Positions 1-10,478 of a stretch of 33,226 bases of DNA are shown here, piece by piece. Source of the stretch: Symbiodinium natans (taxonomy: Eukaryota > Sar > Dinophyceae > Suessiales > Symbiodiniaceae); contig CAJNDS010001935.1 in the NCBI GenBank assembly GCA_905221605.1, forward strand, positions 700,985 through 734,210. Direction: 5' to 3'. A model generated the notes under the pieces. It did not search any database, was not told the DNA's origin, and saw only the letters and a list, made by a program, of their open reading frames with translations. The position numbers and the translations under genes are program-made. Within the stretch, counting starts at the first letter, position 1, and every line of letters starts with the position of its first letter.

Positions 1-1245
1 TGTCATACAGCGCAGCGCCGCAGACATTCCCTAAACCTTAAGCCACAAGCTCCTGAGCCCCAAACCCTAAACCCTGAACCCCAAAAATCCTAAGCTCCGA
101 ACCTCCCTGACCAGCTCAGCCCTATCATCCCCGGCCCTAAGCATGCCTTGATCTCACGAAGCGCCCTTTTGAGCCGCTTTGCCCGGGAATGCCATGGGTG
201 ATGTTTGCGGCCGACGAGAGCTAAGGCGAAGAGTGCAGGATTCAGGTTCGGGGTCTTGGAGGAAGTCAGTTGGTTTTCTTTTCTTGCGTCCCAGCAGTAC
301 CTGCCACATTGAGAAACAGCGCCCTCCATCCATTTTCTAGCGGATTTGTCTTGAGGGCTTGTGCTGAACCGGCCTACCCTGAGTTGTTCGTTGGGCGGTT
401 TCACGCATTGCGACGTGGCAACTGGCATGGGCAAGTGGAGGGTTTCGGGCCCTGCAAACTGAAGGTGAACCAGGGAACACCTGGATTATGGTTTGCAGCT
501 TGGGGTGTAGGGTTCGTTTCGGGGTCTCGGTCACGGGTCGAAGTTGCTAGATTGGAAGTCAGGTGTGCAAGATTGAGTCTCCGAATGTAGGAGCTTCAAG
601 CGCTTGTTCGAAACAGTGGGAAGCTGTAGTTGCACTCGTTGGGCGCGCTTACGTTCCGGCCTCCTTTGTTAGGAAGTGCTAGGGTTCGGGTGGATCTGGG
701 GTTCTTTTTGTACAGGTCTGAAGTGGAACTTTGGGCCCAAAGCACCTAAACCCGAAAGCCTCCTAAACTCCCCCCCTAAGGCCCAAACCGCAAACCTGAG
801 GACCTCAGGCCCAAAACTCCGCCCTTCCCTCAGCTTGGGGCCCAAAGCTCCAATTGGGGTATGGGTTTGGGGTTCAGGGTTCAGGGCGTGGGGTTCAGGG
901 GGTTCAGGGGGCTTCATGATGGCTTCAGCAGGCTGGATGCGCCGCGTCTCGGCCATTGAGCGGGAGGCACCAGGGCGAGCGCAGTCCCGGTCGCCAAAGC
1001 CTGCCTGCGTCTACCCCGCTTGCGTCAGTTCTTGTGCCCGCATCCTTTCAGCCCTAACCTCCCAAAAACCCAGCTGGCTCCAGATCTTCCGTGGCCAGCA
1101 TGAGTTTGGTTCGTGAATCGTGCCGCGGAGCTTTTTGCTCGTGCCACGCTCCTCCACACTTGCAGGGCCAGTCACATTGCCATGGCGTTCGTAGGGGCCC
1201 CAAACCCTACATTCTGAACCCGAACCCCCAGAGACCCGTAACTGT

Positions 1246-1390
1246 AACCCTAAACCCTAAACCACCCCAAACCCTAAACCCTAAACCCTAAACCCTAAAC
1301 CCTAAACCCCAAACCCCAAACCCCAAACCCCAAACCCCAAACCCCAAACCCCAAACCCCAAACCCCAACCCCAAACCCCAAACCCTAAGG
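1246..1390 (+). repeat. Interstitial telomere-type array with variant switch
   Basis: Tandem CCCTAAA copies run to about 1305 and then change abruptly to about a dozen copies of the variant CCCCAAA before ending near 1390. The C-rich strand is the + strand. The array is internal, not a chromosome end, because unique sequence flanks both sides. Confidence 0.85.
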
Positions 1391-1599
1391 CAAGCCCTGT
1401 TCAGGTGGCCCGATCTGCCAGGGCACATGAGTCAGGCCCTCGGTGAACCCAGATCCTCGGGTTTGGGTGAGGATCCACACCCGAAAGTCTAACACGGGGG
1501 GGGGGGGGGGTCCTGGTTGGGGTTTTTAACGTTTAACATCCCCAAACATATTATAAGCCCTAAGCCAAGTTCTACAAACACTGAAGCCCTCAAGCTCTA

Positions 1600-1718
1600 G
1601 AACCCTAAACCCTAAACCCTAAACCCTTAACCCTTAACCCTAAGCCCTTAAACCCTAAGCCCTTAAACCCTAAGCCCTAAACCCTAAGCCCTCAGCTCTA
1701 GAACCCTAAACCCTAAAG
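1600..1718 (+). repeat. Degenerate CCCTAAA/CCCTTAA array
   Basis: Head-to-tail heptamers and octamers alternate between CCCTAAA, CCCTTAA and CCCTAAG. This is the same telomere-derived family as the neighbouring array but more decayed. Confidence 0.75.
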
Positions 1719-3362
1719 CCCTGCGACCCCCACGCCGCCTGACCAGGGACCGGAGGGCAGCCAAAGTGGCAGCCCGAGCTCTTTAATGGTTTGGGGCAGG
1801 GTTTCGGGTTTCGGGTTTCGGGTTTAGGGTTTAGGGTCTAGGGGTCAGGGGTCAGGGGTCAGGGCCGAGGGACTCAAGAGGCTTGAGCGCTTGTATCCGG
1901 CCATGAGTGCGGTGTCGCCGAATTCAGCGACGGATACCTTTTGTTCAAGAGAATTGCGGCCCCAAAGCCCCAAATTCCAAAAGCAACTCCGTGCAGCCGT
2001 GGCGTGCCCGACCAACAGGCAGAGACCTGATTATCGGCAGGCTCAGAATTGTCGTTGTCACTTTTTTCTGTGCGGGGAGGGGTGATATTCGGGTTCAGCA
2101 GGCCTGAACCCCAAACCCTCAAAGCCCCAAGCCCCCTGAGCCCTCCCAAAGCTCCCAGGACGCCGCGCCCCGAAGTCAGGCACCGAGCCAGGGTTCAGCA
2201 ACCAAAGCCCCCGATAGTTCGACGAAGCCCCTTAACCCCCCCCCCCCCCAAAAAAAAAGAAAGCAAAGTGTACAATGTTGCCGAAACCCCAACTCCAAAA
2301 GGCTCGAGGTTTCCTGCGGCCATTCCTCATGTTGACATTCGAAAAGCTGCACTTCTACAATAAGGAGGGCTTTTGAGTAAAGTTTTGCTTGTGTTGGGAT
2401 CAGTGCGAAGCACGTTGTAAGCCTTGCATGTGGTTCCTATGTCATCTATGTCGCTCCTTATCGTCAAGCCGTGCCGGCAAAATCAGTGGGCCTGTGTTAG
2501 TGCATCATCAGCTGCCCGTTCGCAACTTGAAAATGCCCTGCTCTGTCTATGATTCTATGCCCGAAATGCAGAACAGCCTCAGAGCCCCCACCGAATTACA
2601 AGTCCTCTTTGGCAGCTTGCCTTTCGAAAAGGTGCGACCGACGCCGCTGGTGGGGAGGGCCCAGATGAGCAAGCTTGCCGAGGACCCGTTCTTTCTTCTT
2701 TTGAGGTGGAAGTCTGAAACCCAGGCCACTCCCTGAACTCCAGATCTTAAATGTCTTAAAGCCCTGACCCCAGCCCGTTTCACCCCCTCAACATTTTTGG
2801 TATCCCCATTTATGGGATATTCTAGTTCTTCGGCCAATGTTTTCTTGACTTGGGCTGGGAGAACGGGATTCGTGCTGAATATTGGGTTTAAACTTATGTA
2901 GGGTTGAAGGCTTTAAGGGCTTCACGACGATGGGTTTAGATACAATGGGGTTTAAGATGTCACGTGTACGGTTCAGGGGGTGGAGTTCCGGGTGTAATGC
3001 TAAGGGTCCAAGGCTTCGGGTAGGCAGTGTTGAAAGAAATGGTCCCTGATGGGTCGACCGGCATGCAACAGCACGGCAAAAAATGCAATTCCCGCCGCTT
3101 ACGCCCAATCATCCCCACACTGTCTTAGGGATTACATAGGGTGGTTTTCACAAAGCCATGAACCCTTAAACCCTAGGCGCTGAAACCACAATCCCCCTAA
3201 TGTTCTCCAATCCTCAAATCCGCCTAAAAACCCTAAAAACTCTGAAAACACGAATCCCCTTAATTTTCGCGTGCAGACTCCTCAAACCCCCTTAAAAACC
3301 TAAAAGCCCCAAAAGACCCTTTCTCCGATCCTCAAATCCCCCGATGCTCTGAGTGCGTACAG

Positions 3363-3427
3363 ACCGGGCCAAAGCTCGCGAAGCGCGGCACGAGGCCCTC
3401 CTCGATGCCGTCGTTGCCTCACCAGCG
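3363..3427 (+). CDS. Probable internal exon, unknown protein
   Basis: A GC-rich island between AT-tolerant repeat DNA is preceded by CAG and followed by a GT donor (GCG|GTGTAG). The open frame reads as an Ala/Arg-rich helix ending ALLDAVVASPA. The third codon positions are mostly G or C, as in the clear genes of this window. No family is recognised. It may belong to the same + strand gene as the islands that follow, but that is inference. Confidence 0.35.
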
Positions 3428-3673
3428 GTGTAGGGTTTTATATGGGTGTACAGAGTTGAGGGTTTAGGCTGTAGGGCCGAGAGTGGAGTTGAGGCTTTAG
3501 GGTGTAGGGGGTTCGGGTTCAAAGTTTAGGTTGTGGGGATGCAAAAGTTTGTTTGTTTTTTTCCATTTTTTTTGGGGGGGGGGGGGGTGCAAAAGCCACA
3601 TGCTCGTGGCACGAGTGTGTGTGTGTGTGTGGCAAGGCACAGCGCATTCCTGCCATTCAGCCCATGAATCAAG
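3428..3673. repeat. Telomere-like filler with G-run and GT microsatellite
   Basis: Scattered TTTAGGG-like words are followed by a poly-G tract at about 3575-3587 and a short (GT)n run at about 3614-3631. No coding signal is seen. Confidence 0.6.
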
Positions 3674-3733
3674 GTTCGTGCGGTGATCGTGTGGACTTTC
3701 TGCGCCGTGATGCACTCCGGCCTCGTTTGGACG
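3674..3733 (+). CDS. Probable exon encoding a membrane segment
   Basis: The island starts after AAG and ends at ACG|GTGGCA. Its frame reads VRAVIVWTFCAVMHSGLVWT, a hydrophobic stretch long enough to span a membrane, with high GC at third codon positions. Similar hydrophobic islands at 8093, 12267, 12729, 13732 and 14656 suggest a polytopic membrane protein in many small exons. The family is not recognised and the linkage is unproven. Confidence 0.4.
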
Positions 3734-4958
3734 GTGGCACATGCCCCTGCCCCAGAGCCTCAGAGACCTTAGGGCTCAGGGGCTGCTTTCCGTGACAGAG
3801 TCCGTTGGAATCCCTGCGCTCTGCTTTCCAGAATTCGTATCACATGTTATTCTAGACAGAGATTCTACATAGGGGGTTTGGGAAGGGAGGTTGGGAAGAC
3901 CCACTACGAAAGGAATACCCTGCAGGAACCACGCACCCACCCCCCCCCCAGGGTATGCGATTCCTTGGGTCAATGACAAAGCCCACGTTCTGCTCTGTTC
4001 TACATTTCCAAAACAGCCATCCATGACTGTGCACGACTAAGCGACGCCTGTGCGAGAATAGGCGCATGCGCCGTCCTGTGGGCCATCGTGACATCGATTT
4101 TCGCGTTTTGGGCCTGTTCCAGCTTCTGGTGCTGCAATCTGAAAGGCCTTAGGGGCCGCCCAATACCCCTGAATAAATAGACCTTACATGAAATAGGGAT
4201 CCTGAATATGATTTAAAGTTCCTTAGTTGAGGGGTATAAAGGCTCTCTGGGTAGGAACTTGCAGGTCCCAGGTCGAACCTTTAAGAACCCTAAACCACTC
4301 CCAGTTCACCGTGAGCCTACACCTCACTGCCACCGCGTCCGCCCTTGTGGCGGGCTGAGCTGCCAATCTGGGGGGATTTCCGTGCCACTTCTCCCCAAAA
4401 GAATTCTGATTTTTGGTGGATTCTCATTCCCCAATTCCCTAGTGTCGCGTAGCCATGCGCTTTCACTGGGGTGTTCAGCTCTCCAGAATTAGCCGATGCT
4501 AGGGTTCAGGGTTGGGCTGTAAACCCTACTGCTCCAGTGAGCAAGGGGATCCGAGTGACCTCAGGGTCCATGCACCCTCAACCCTAAACCCTCAACCCTA
4601 AACCCTGCAGTTTCGTTTGCGGCTGAGGCTTGGATGATGGTGGGCTCTTTACCCGCAAGCAGCTCAGTTGCCTGATGTTTCACTGGCCAGTGGAGCCTTT
4701 AAACTACCCTAAACCCTCAACCCTTAACCCTAAACCCTAAACCCTAAATCCGGCACAGAAGCCATATAGTCATCTGGATTAGAGTTTTCACCATGCTTTT
4801 GAGCGAGCGTATAAACCGCAGTAACCACGCCCGCCAACCCTGAATAAGGCGCAGATAACCCGTAAGTATGCCCATAATGGGCCTATTTTGAGTTGGCGTG
4901 TGTCAGGGGTGGTAAGCAGAGGATCCCATGATGAGCCCTAAGCCCTAAACCCTACCAG
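3734..4958. repeat. Gene-free stretch with telomere-like arrays
   Basis: Short CCCTAAA arrays lie at about 4574-4604 and 4704-4748, with single heptamer words elsewhere. 4130-4260 is a more AT-rich unique block. Open frames here are short, lack family motifs and cross repeat words. Nothing coding is supported. Confidence 0.55.
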
Positions 4959-5063
4959 GTGTTTTCGGCTGAGCGGCTTCTGCAGCGCACCGCCTCCGGC
5001 ATCAAGCTGAGTGGCATTTCCGGGGTCCGCTGCCCAGCCAGCCGTGACCGATCCTTTGCACAG
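4959..5063 (+). CDS. Probable internal exon, unknown protein
   Basis: This is a clean island of about 35 codons following a CCAG acceptor. The frame begins VFSAERLLQRTASGIKLSG and runs without a stop to ...RSFAQ, where telomere-like filler resumes. Codon use resembles the kinase and ovoA genes. It has no ATG, so it would be an internal exon. I do not recognise the family. It could be joined to the membrane-segment exons around it. Confidence 0.45.
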
Positions 5064-5330
5064 TTACAACCCTAAGGCCTCAACGCCAAACCCTCAAACC
5101 CTCGACGTCGGAAGTGAGGATGGTCCCTTGCCGTGCCGCGGCGCTCCCTTGCCCACCCTCGTTCCACTGCCGCCGCTGCCAGGACACTCTCTGACATGCG
5201 CGCACTTAGACTCTGGTCCCCTTTTTGGTACGCCAAACTTTCCCTTGAAGCCCAGAATGGGGCCCAGAACCGGCTTCCGAAAACCCCGAAACAAGAACCC
5301 TCCTGAAAAATCCTTCAGATAGCTGACACC

Positions 5331-6580
5331 GAACAGAAGGCTCAACTTGGTAGGTGGAGAGGAAGGACACTTGGGAACCGCTCTGACATTTTGTGAGACA
5401 TGTTGCGACTCCAAAAGCAAACTTTGCAAAGGGTGGGTCGCCGCAGCGCAGCACGAGCATTCCGTGGGCTGATTGCATAACCAAAATCCAGCCTGGCCAC
5501 TACGCACAAGGTCATCCCAATCCCGACCTTGCCGCCGCGCGGTTTTGAAGACCCGAGCAAGACGGGTGCCTCGCGTAGCAACTGGGAAGAGTGGATCGTC
5601 AACCTGCGTGGAGAGGACGCATGGCTTGCCGGGCCCAGATCTTCGGTGCTCTTCCGGGAGACAGCCACCTGATGCAGGTCCCTGCAGCCTGGCCGCGCTG
5701 CACCCTTCAAGCATGCAATCTGGTCGAAGCTCCAAACCGAAGGTGGGAGAGAACTTTCCAAAGAACGAGATGCTGACTGTCAAGGGTGAGATTGTGAATC
5801 TAGGCAAGCCGCGTGACTTCCCCAGCTTTGGTTGGGACAATGAGTACGGCCATCGCAGGGTGCAGGTGGCGGACTTCGCTGCAAGCAAGTACCTGATCAC
5901 AAACGGCCAATTCTGGCACTTTGTGGCGGGCGGCGGGTACCGAACTGAGAAGTATTGGTCGGAGGACGGATGGAACTGGCGGAAGTACCGGAACATGAAG
6001 GGCCCTTCTTCTGGAAGCAGGATGGGCCGCAGGGATCTATGCAGTTCAAGCTCCGCACCATCTTCGAGGAGATCGATATGGTCTGGAGCTGGCCCGTCGA
6101 CGTCAACTACCAGAAGGCGCGTGCCTTTTGCGCCTTGAAATCCGAGCAGGATGGTTTGGCTGGCAGCCCTGAGGCGTACCGCCTCATCACGGAGGCCGAG
6201 CGTCAGTTGATTCGGCATCCGGAGGCGCGCACTGAGAACATGGCTTCCAGGGCCTACGACCGGGCCATGCACGCAGGTGGTGAAGAGTATGCTCTTTCTG
6301 GCCGGAATGCTGCCAATGCCAACCTAACCTATGCCTCTCACAACGTTTGGGAATGGACAGAGGACCATTTCAACCCGCTTGATGGCTCCAAGGTCCATTG
6401 TACCTACGACGACTTCTCCACACCGTGCTTTGATGGGCGACATCACATGATCAGGAGCATGCGGTGGAAGCCTCCGGGCTCTAGGCATCGGGTGCGCAGT
6501 GGGTGGCCCCTCTTTTGAGTTGGACGCCGGTGGCATTGCAACGGATGCCCGTTTCCCGGCAGCGTCCCAGACACTTCGCC
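5331..6580 (+). pseudogene. ovoA-like pseudogene (decayed copy of 24408-27122)
   Basis: Homology to the intact ovoA begins about 70 bases before its ATG (here 5400-5402) and is high by eye wherever it aligns. The copy is dead. Codon 27 is TAA at 5478-5480. A single base is missing near 6000 (AACATGAAG then GG instead of TGG). Several blocks are deleted relative to the intact gene: about 24648-25211 (564 nt, including the iron-binding HX3HXE motif), 25919-25972 (54 nt), about 26086-26419, about 26430-26490, and about 26561-27377 (the rest of the methyltransferase domain and the stop). The first two deletions are multiples of three. Long open frames survive at 5473-6138 and 5955-6518 in different phases. 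It follows unrelated exon-like islands and is trailed by the same minisatellite as the intact gene. Confidence 0.92.
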
Positions 6581-6890
6581 TTGACTTCACATCGCCTGGA
6601 CCGCCGGAAAAAGTCCCGAACAGGACGCGCGCTTACCACGCCAGAGAAGAAGCAGGCGAGATTGTGGGTGTCTGGCCCCTTCATGGGACTGCGTCTTTTG
6701 CAAGTCTTTGCCCCTGCCGCGATTGTGCTTCATGCTCATGTCTTTGTTGTTTTAACACCCGGCAAGTTGTGGCTCATTTTACCCGCAAAGCCATCCGAAC
6801 GACGTTCTATGTAGCTTCTGTGAGAGATGTGAGACAACTAGTCCACGTCCCAAGTAAGCTACATAGAACGTCGTTCTGATGGCTTTGCAG
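6570..6890. mobile_element. Insertion in the pseudogene 3' flank, ending in a long inverted repeat
   Basis: In the intact locus GTTTCC (27395-27400) runs straight into TGACTTGCCG. Here the equivalent point is interrupted by about 320 bases. The right part is a hairpin with 33-nt arms at 6785-6817 and 6856-6888, one mismatch, separated by 38 bases. This looks like a non-autonomous inverted-repeat element or a composite insertion. No transposase is present. Confidence 0.6.
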
Positions 6891-6909
6891 GTACTTGCCG
6901 TGCATTTCA

Positions 6910-7430
6910 GTCAACGGCAGCAGGAACATATATAGAGTCAATTACAAAAAAGCAGCTTGTCTCGGACTTGCATTCCTTTCCTGACCTGCGTTGCATTTCG
7001 GTCAACGGCAGCACGAACATGTATAGTGTCAGTTCGTTCCAGAAAGCAGTTTGTCTCTCATTCCGTTTCCTGATCTTGTACATTTCAGTCAACGGCAGCA
7101 GGAACATGTATAGTGTCAATTACCAAAAAGCAGCTTGTCTCGGACTTGCGTTCCGTTTCCTGACCTGCGGTACATGTCAGTCAACGGCAGCAGGAACATG
7201 TACAGTGTCAGTTACAAAGAAGCAGCTTGTCTCGGACTTGCATTCCGTTTTCTGATTTGCTGTACATGTCAGGCAACGGCAGCAGGAACATGAACAGTGT
7301 CAGTTACAAAAAAGCCAGTTTGTCTCGCATTCCGTTTCTTGACTTGCCCTATGTCAGTCAACGACAGCAGGGAACATGTATAGTGTCAGTTACGAAGAAG
7401 CAGATTGTCTCGCATTGCGTTTCTTGATAA
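6910..7430 (+). repeat. Minisatellite of 85-92 bp units, about six copies
   Basis: Units begin GTCAACGGCAGCAGGAACAT (or close variants) at about 6910, 7001, 7088, 7180, 7272 and 7357. Unit length varies from 85 to 92 bases. Each unit can pair GCCG with CGGC just upstream of the next unit start. The same unit occurs three times downstream of the intact ovoA (27420-27657), so the repeat was part of the 3' flank before duplication. Peptide-like repeats in the open frames here are a by-product. Confidence 0.9.
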
Positions 7431-8092
7431 ACCCTGAGGGTCAAATCGCTGTTCTCGACGTTGGGGTCGGTGCCTGTGACAATAGGAAGCTCACTTGTAG
7501 GATACCCCACCCCCTAAGCCCTCGGCTGAAAGACTGTGGGTTTAGGGCTCAGGAGATTAGGGCCCCTCTCGGGGTCCTGTTTTTCAGGAGCCCGATTGTA
7601 CAAGGCTTAGAACCACCCCGGACACTAAGCCCTAAACCCTAAACCCCAGACCCAAAACCCTAAACTTTGAAAACCCTTTAAAAAACCGCCCTCAAGACCC
7701 TGCCAGAGAGGAGGGCCCTGGTTCGGACCGAGACTTGCGCGGAGCTGAGGTTTAGGGCCTCATTTGGCTCGAGGGTTTGGCTGATCGGGGCACAGGCTGA
7801 AGTTTGGGGTTTGAAGGGTCTGCTGAGTTTAGGGACTCTGGGAAGTAGGGTTTTTCATTGTGTGGGCCTAAGAACGCTTTGTTCGGGGATTATTCGGGCA
7901 GGGGTTCAGCGTGCTCGCCTTACAGTCTCCCGACTTCTATAGAGTTCAAGGGGTGCAAGGCCCCGAAAAACAAGGATGCCCCAATGCCTCAACCCTGAAT
8001 CCCTCAACCTTAAACCCCTCTGAACCCCAAACCCTAAAGCGCTTTAGGGCTCAGGGTTTCCCGACAAGCGCCGGGGTCGGGTATTGCAGCAG
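7431..8092. repeat. Telomere-like filler
   Basis: Degenerate CCCTAAA/TTTAGGG words in both orientations, including a short run near 7626-7650. A GC-rich block at about 7697-7755 could encode a short Arg-rich peptide but has no clear splice context. No gene is called. Confidence 0.5.
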
Positions 8093-8145
8093 GTCCGCCT
8101 TGCAACAGGCACGGCGACTGGCCTGTCTCTGGTGGCGCTGGCCAG
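8093..8145 (+). CDS. Probable exon encoding a membrane segment
   Basis: Acceptor GCAGCAG is followed by a frame reading VRLATGTATGLSLVALA, then a GC-type donor (GCCAG|GCCC). It is hydrophobic, GC-rich at third positions and flanked by telomere-like words. It resembles the island at 12267, which also contains VAL after a small-residue helix. Likely part of a polytopic membrane protein; family unknown. Confidence 0.4.
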
Positions 8146-9469
8146 GCCCATGCCTGAAGCCTGAAACCTGAAACCCAAGGCTTTTGGGGTTGCTTTGGTT
8201 TTGAGCTTAGGGCTTGAAGGTTTGGTTGGTTTAGGGCTTCGGGGATATCTTTAAAATCTTGAGATGTCTTGAGGGTCTACCCTGAACTCTAGAGCCCCTG
8301 GGGGTTTCGGGCATAGGAGAGAAACATCCTACAGCCTGAAGCAAGTCAAACCTGTAGTACAACGTGTGGTTCAGACGTTGTGGCTCCAGATGACTATTTA
8401 AATCTAGGTAAAGGTAGGGGCACAAAGTGTTTCTCCTCCCCCCCCCCATACTTGCCACCGAAAAATGCTGCCAAATCCAGCGTTTAGGGAAGTTTGCCAC
8501 AGTTGTGTTTTCACCCGAAACCCCTAAACCCCTAAACCCCGAACTCCCTAAACCCTAAACTCTTCTGCAGCCGAAATGCCGCGCGTTTCCTCGGTTCAGG
8601 CTCTGCTCTCCCTTTGCCGCTGCGCTGGGCGGGTCGCTCGCCTGTCTTTCCTCTCAATATTCAAAAGCATATAAGTACCAGTACCAGCAGCTGCTAGCAA
8701 CAAAGAGCCATAGTCATCATCAGCATCATCGTTGGCGTTGCCATATTGGTTTCGTAAAAACACTAGACACGGTTCACCATGGTCATAACAACAATAGACA
8801 AGTATGTACACCATTGCGTTTTCCCAAAATTTCGTGAGTTTGGGGGGGGGGGGAGTAGCAAGAACACCGAGAAAACAGCACTTTCATGAACGACTCTGCT
8901 CGAATCATTTCGCGTTTCAAACAGCTGTGGACCATGACAAGGGGGGTTTAGGGTTCAGAGCAAGGCGTTTGGGGGTTTCGGAATCGTGCAATGTCTCACG
9001 TTGCTTCATGGCATGGCCTTTCAAGTATGTTAGATGTGTGTCCATGAAGAGGCTCCAGGGATGAGTACTCAAAGAATCTGGGGCGTGTACTCCAAACACA
9101 AGGGGCTTGGGGTGTATATGTAAAATTGCAGGCTTATTTAAGAGCCTCCGGCTCAAGCCGCCGACCCCGCTGGAGCATAGTTGAGACCCGCTCGCATGGA
9201 AGATCATTCTCGGCAGAGTTCTGTGAATCGTTTGGGGGGGGGTAGGGGGTAGCACCAGGACAAGCTCAAGCCAAAAAGACAGGTGGGTGGGGGTGGGGCG
9301 GGTGGGGGGTGGGGGGTGGGGTGGGGGTGGGGGGGGGGGGGCAGTGGGGGGGGTGGAGGCGGGAAACGCTGATTTTGCTGAGGGCGCCCCTACCCCCCAT
9401 GCTGAACCCCTGTTTACGCTGTGCGGGTGGCGCGGTCCTCCACGAAAAAATTGTGCACCGACCCCCCCC

Positions 9470-9502
<33 letters not shown>

Positions 9503-10055
9503 CGTTTTGGGGGGGGGGAAAGAGGGAGGTTTCACCTCCTTTTCCCATCCAACACGCCGCCAGGGTCGGCGGATACTTTTCAAACCCTAAGCACTCAACC
9601 CTAGACCCTAACCCTAAACCCTAAACCCCAAACCCAAGCAGCCAGGTGTGCTGAGACTGTTCTGCTGCTCGTCAGGGCGCCGCTCTCAGAGCCGGGGAAT
9701 CTGGGGGCTCGAAAAGAGGGAGTTCCAGCCTCCCAGCCGAAATAGGCACCTTCTTAGGGGCAACCCTGGAAAAGGTCGCAGAGCTTAACTGCTTCAGATG
9801 CGGCTCAAAAAGAGGGATTCAGGGTTTAGAGCGTATGGGGTGATCGAAGCATGTTGCAGGTGCGCAAATTGCCACGGTATCGGACGTTTCGCGAATTCTC
9901 ATGACGACTCCTGAAGAACGCCTACTGTCGCGGACCGCAGGGCGCTCCCCTGCCCCGAGCTGCAGTGACCCTTAGTACTGGGGTGTAAGGCAAGGCTCGA
10001 ATTCGTAGTAAAAGATGGCAGGGCTCTGAGAAGGTTCCCCTACAACTCTGCCTAG
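8146..10055. repeat. Repeat-rich stretch with extreme G/C tracts
   Basis: Contains telomere-like words (8521-8565, 9590-9640), a G-rich block at about 9287-9352, and a pure C tract at about 9471-9501 followed closely by a run of about 10 G at 9509. Open frames through these tracts give only poly-Gly or poly-Pro and are artefacts. A minus-strand frame at 8596-8814 begins at a true ATG and has a Asp/Asn-rich middle, but I cannot support it as a gene. Confidence 0.55.
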
Positions 10056-10186
10056 GCCGCCTACGCCTGCATTTGGATCTGCGACTGGCGCCTGCAGCAG
10101 ATGTGGCGCAAGAGGAAGTAGAAAAGGGCTTGCTGGTTGTGGGGAAGCGGCGGAAGTCGAACGTCTTCCGCAGGGATCCCTTGTAA
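10056..10186 (+). CDS. Probable terminal exon, unknown protein
   Basis: After a CCTAG acceptor the frame is open for about 42 codons and ends at TAA (10184-10186). It contains the charged, helix-like segment ADVAQEEVEKGLLVVGKRRK followed by SNVFRRDPL. Composition and codon use look coding. The stop lies inside a perfect 24-nt palindrome (10177-10200), so the real end may have been changed by that element. The family is not recognised. Confidence 0.4.
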
Positions 10187-10200
10187 CGCGTTACAAGGGA
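10177..10200. other. Perfect 24-nt palindrome
   Basis: TCCCTTGTAACG followed directly by its exact reverse complement, with no spacer. It overlaps the apparent stop codon of the island at 10056-10186. It may be a protein-binding site or a remnant of an inverted-repeat element. Confidence 0.8.
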
Positions 10201-10478
10201 AGGCAGGCTTGCATCGGGCTGTGAGCTGCTGAGTCTGAAGCACACCCACAACCCAGAACAGATCAGCTTAACCACTCGGCATTTCGGATGCGCATGTGAC
10301 CGGCACGAGCTTCTGCAGGTAAACTGCTGAACAGCCCAGGGAAGTTGAAACGCTTCGCATGACCGAGCGCCTCAGGTGCTAGAAGAAGCAGCAAGACGCC
10401 GACACTGCACCACGACACGCGGGTGTAATCTCCCGTGTGCCAACACACACTGCCCTTAGCCTAGTAGCTTCAGCTGCA

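Larger units (their letters stand above)
1..3362. repeat. Telomere-like degenerate repeat region, no firm gene
   Basis: This stretch is mostly words such as AAACCCTAAACCC or GGGTTTAGGG with substitutions. Dense arrays occur at about 1246-1390, 1600-1718 and 1799-1862. Homopolymer tracts include a G-run near 1497-1510 and a C-run followed by an A-run near 2237-2258. Short GC-rich unique blocks lie between the arrays (for example 910-1090, 1715-1785, 2390-2735) and could be exon remnants. The open frame across 2389-2736 begins at TTG, lacks an early ATG and matches no family I recognise. No gene is called. Confidence 0.6.

Noticed and set aside
5094-6272. Long minus-strand open frame (392 codons)
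   Set aside because: It is the antisense shadow of the GC-rich ovoA pseudogene. Similar antisense frames occur over the intact ovoA, and the protein has no family motif.
6968-7427. Open frames with repeated peptide (ISVNGSRNMYSV) over the minisatellite
   Set aside because: Unit length varies (85-92) and is not a steady multiple of three. The frames start in different units and the same DNA lies outside the coding region of the intact ovoA.
6910-7430. CRISPR-like array
   Set aside because: There is no constant short repeat with unique spacers; the whole 85-92 bp unit is repeated, in eukaryotic DNA, with no cas genes.
9266-9624. Overlapping poly-Gly and poly-Pro frames
   Set aside because: They are translations of homopolymer G and C tracts.
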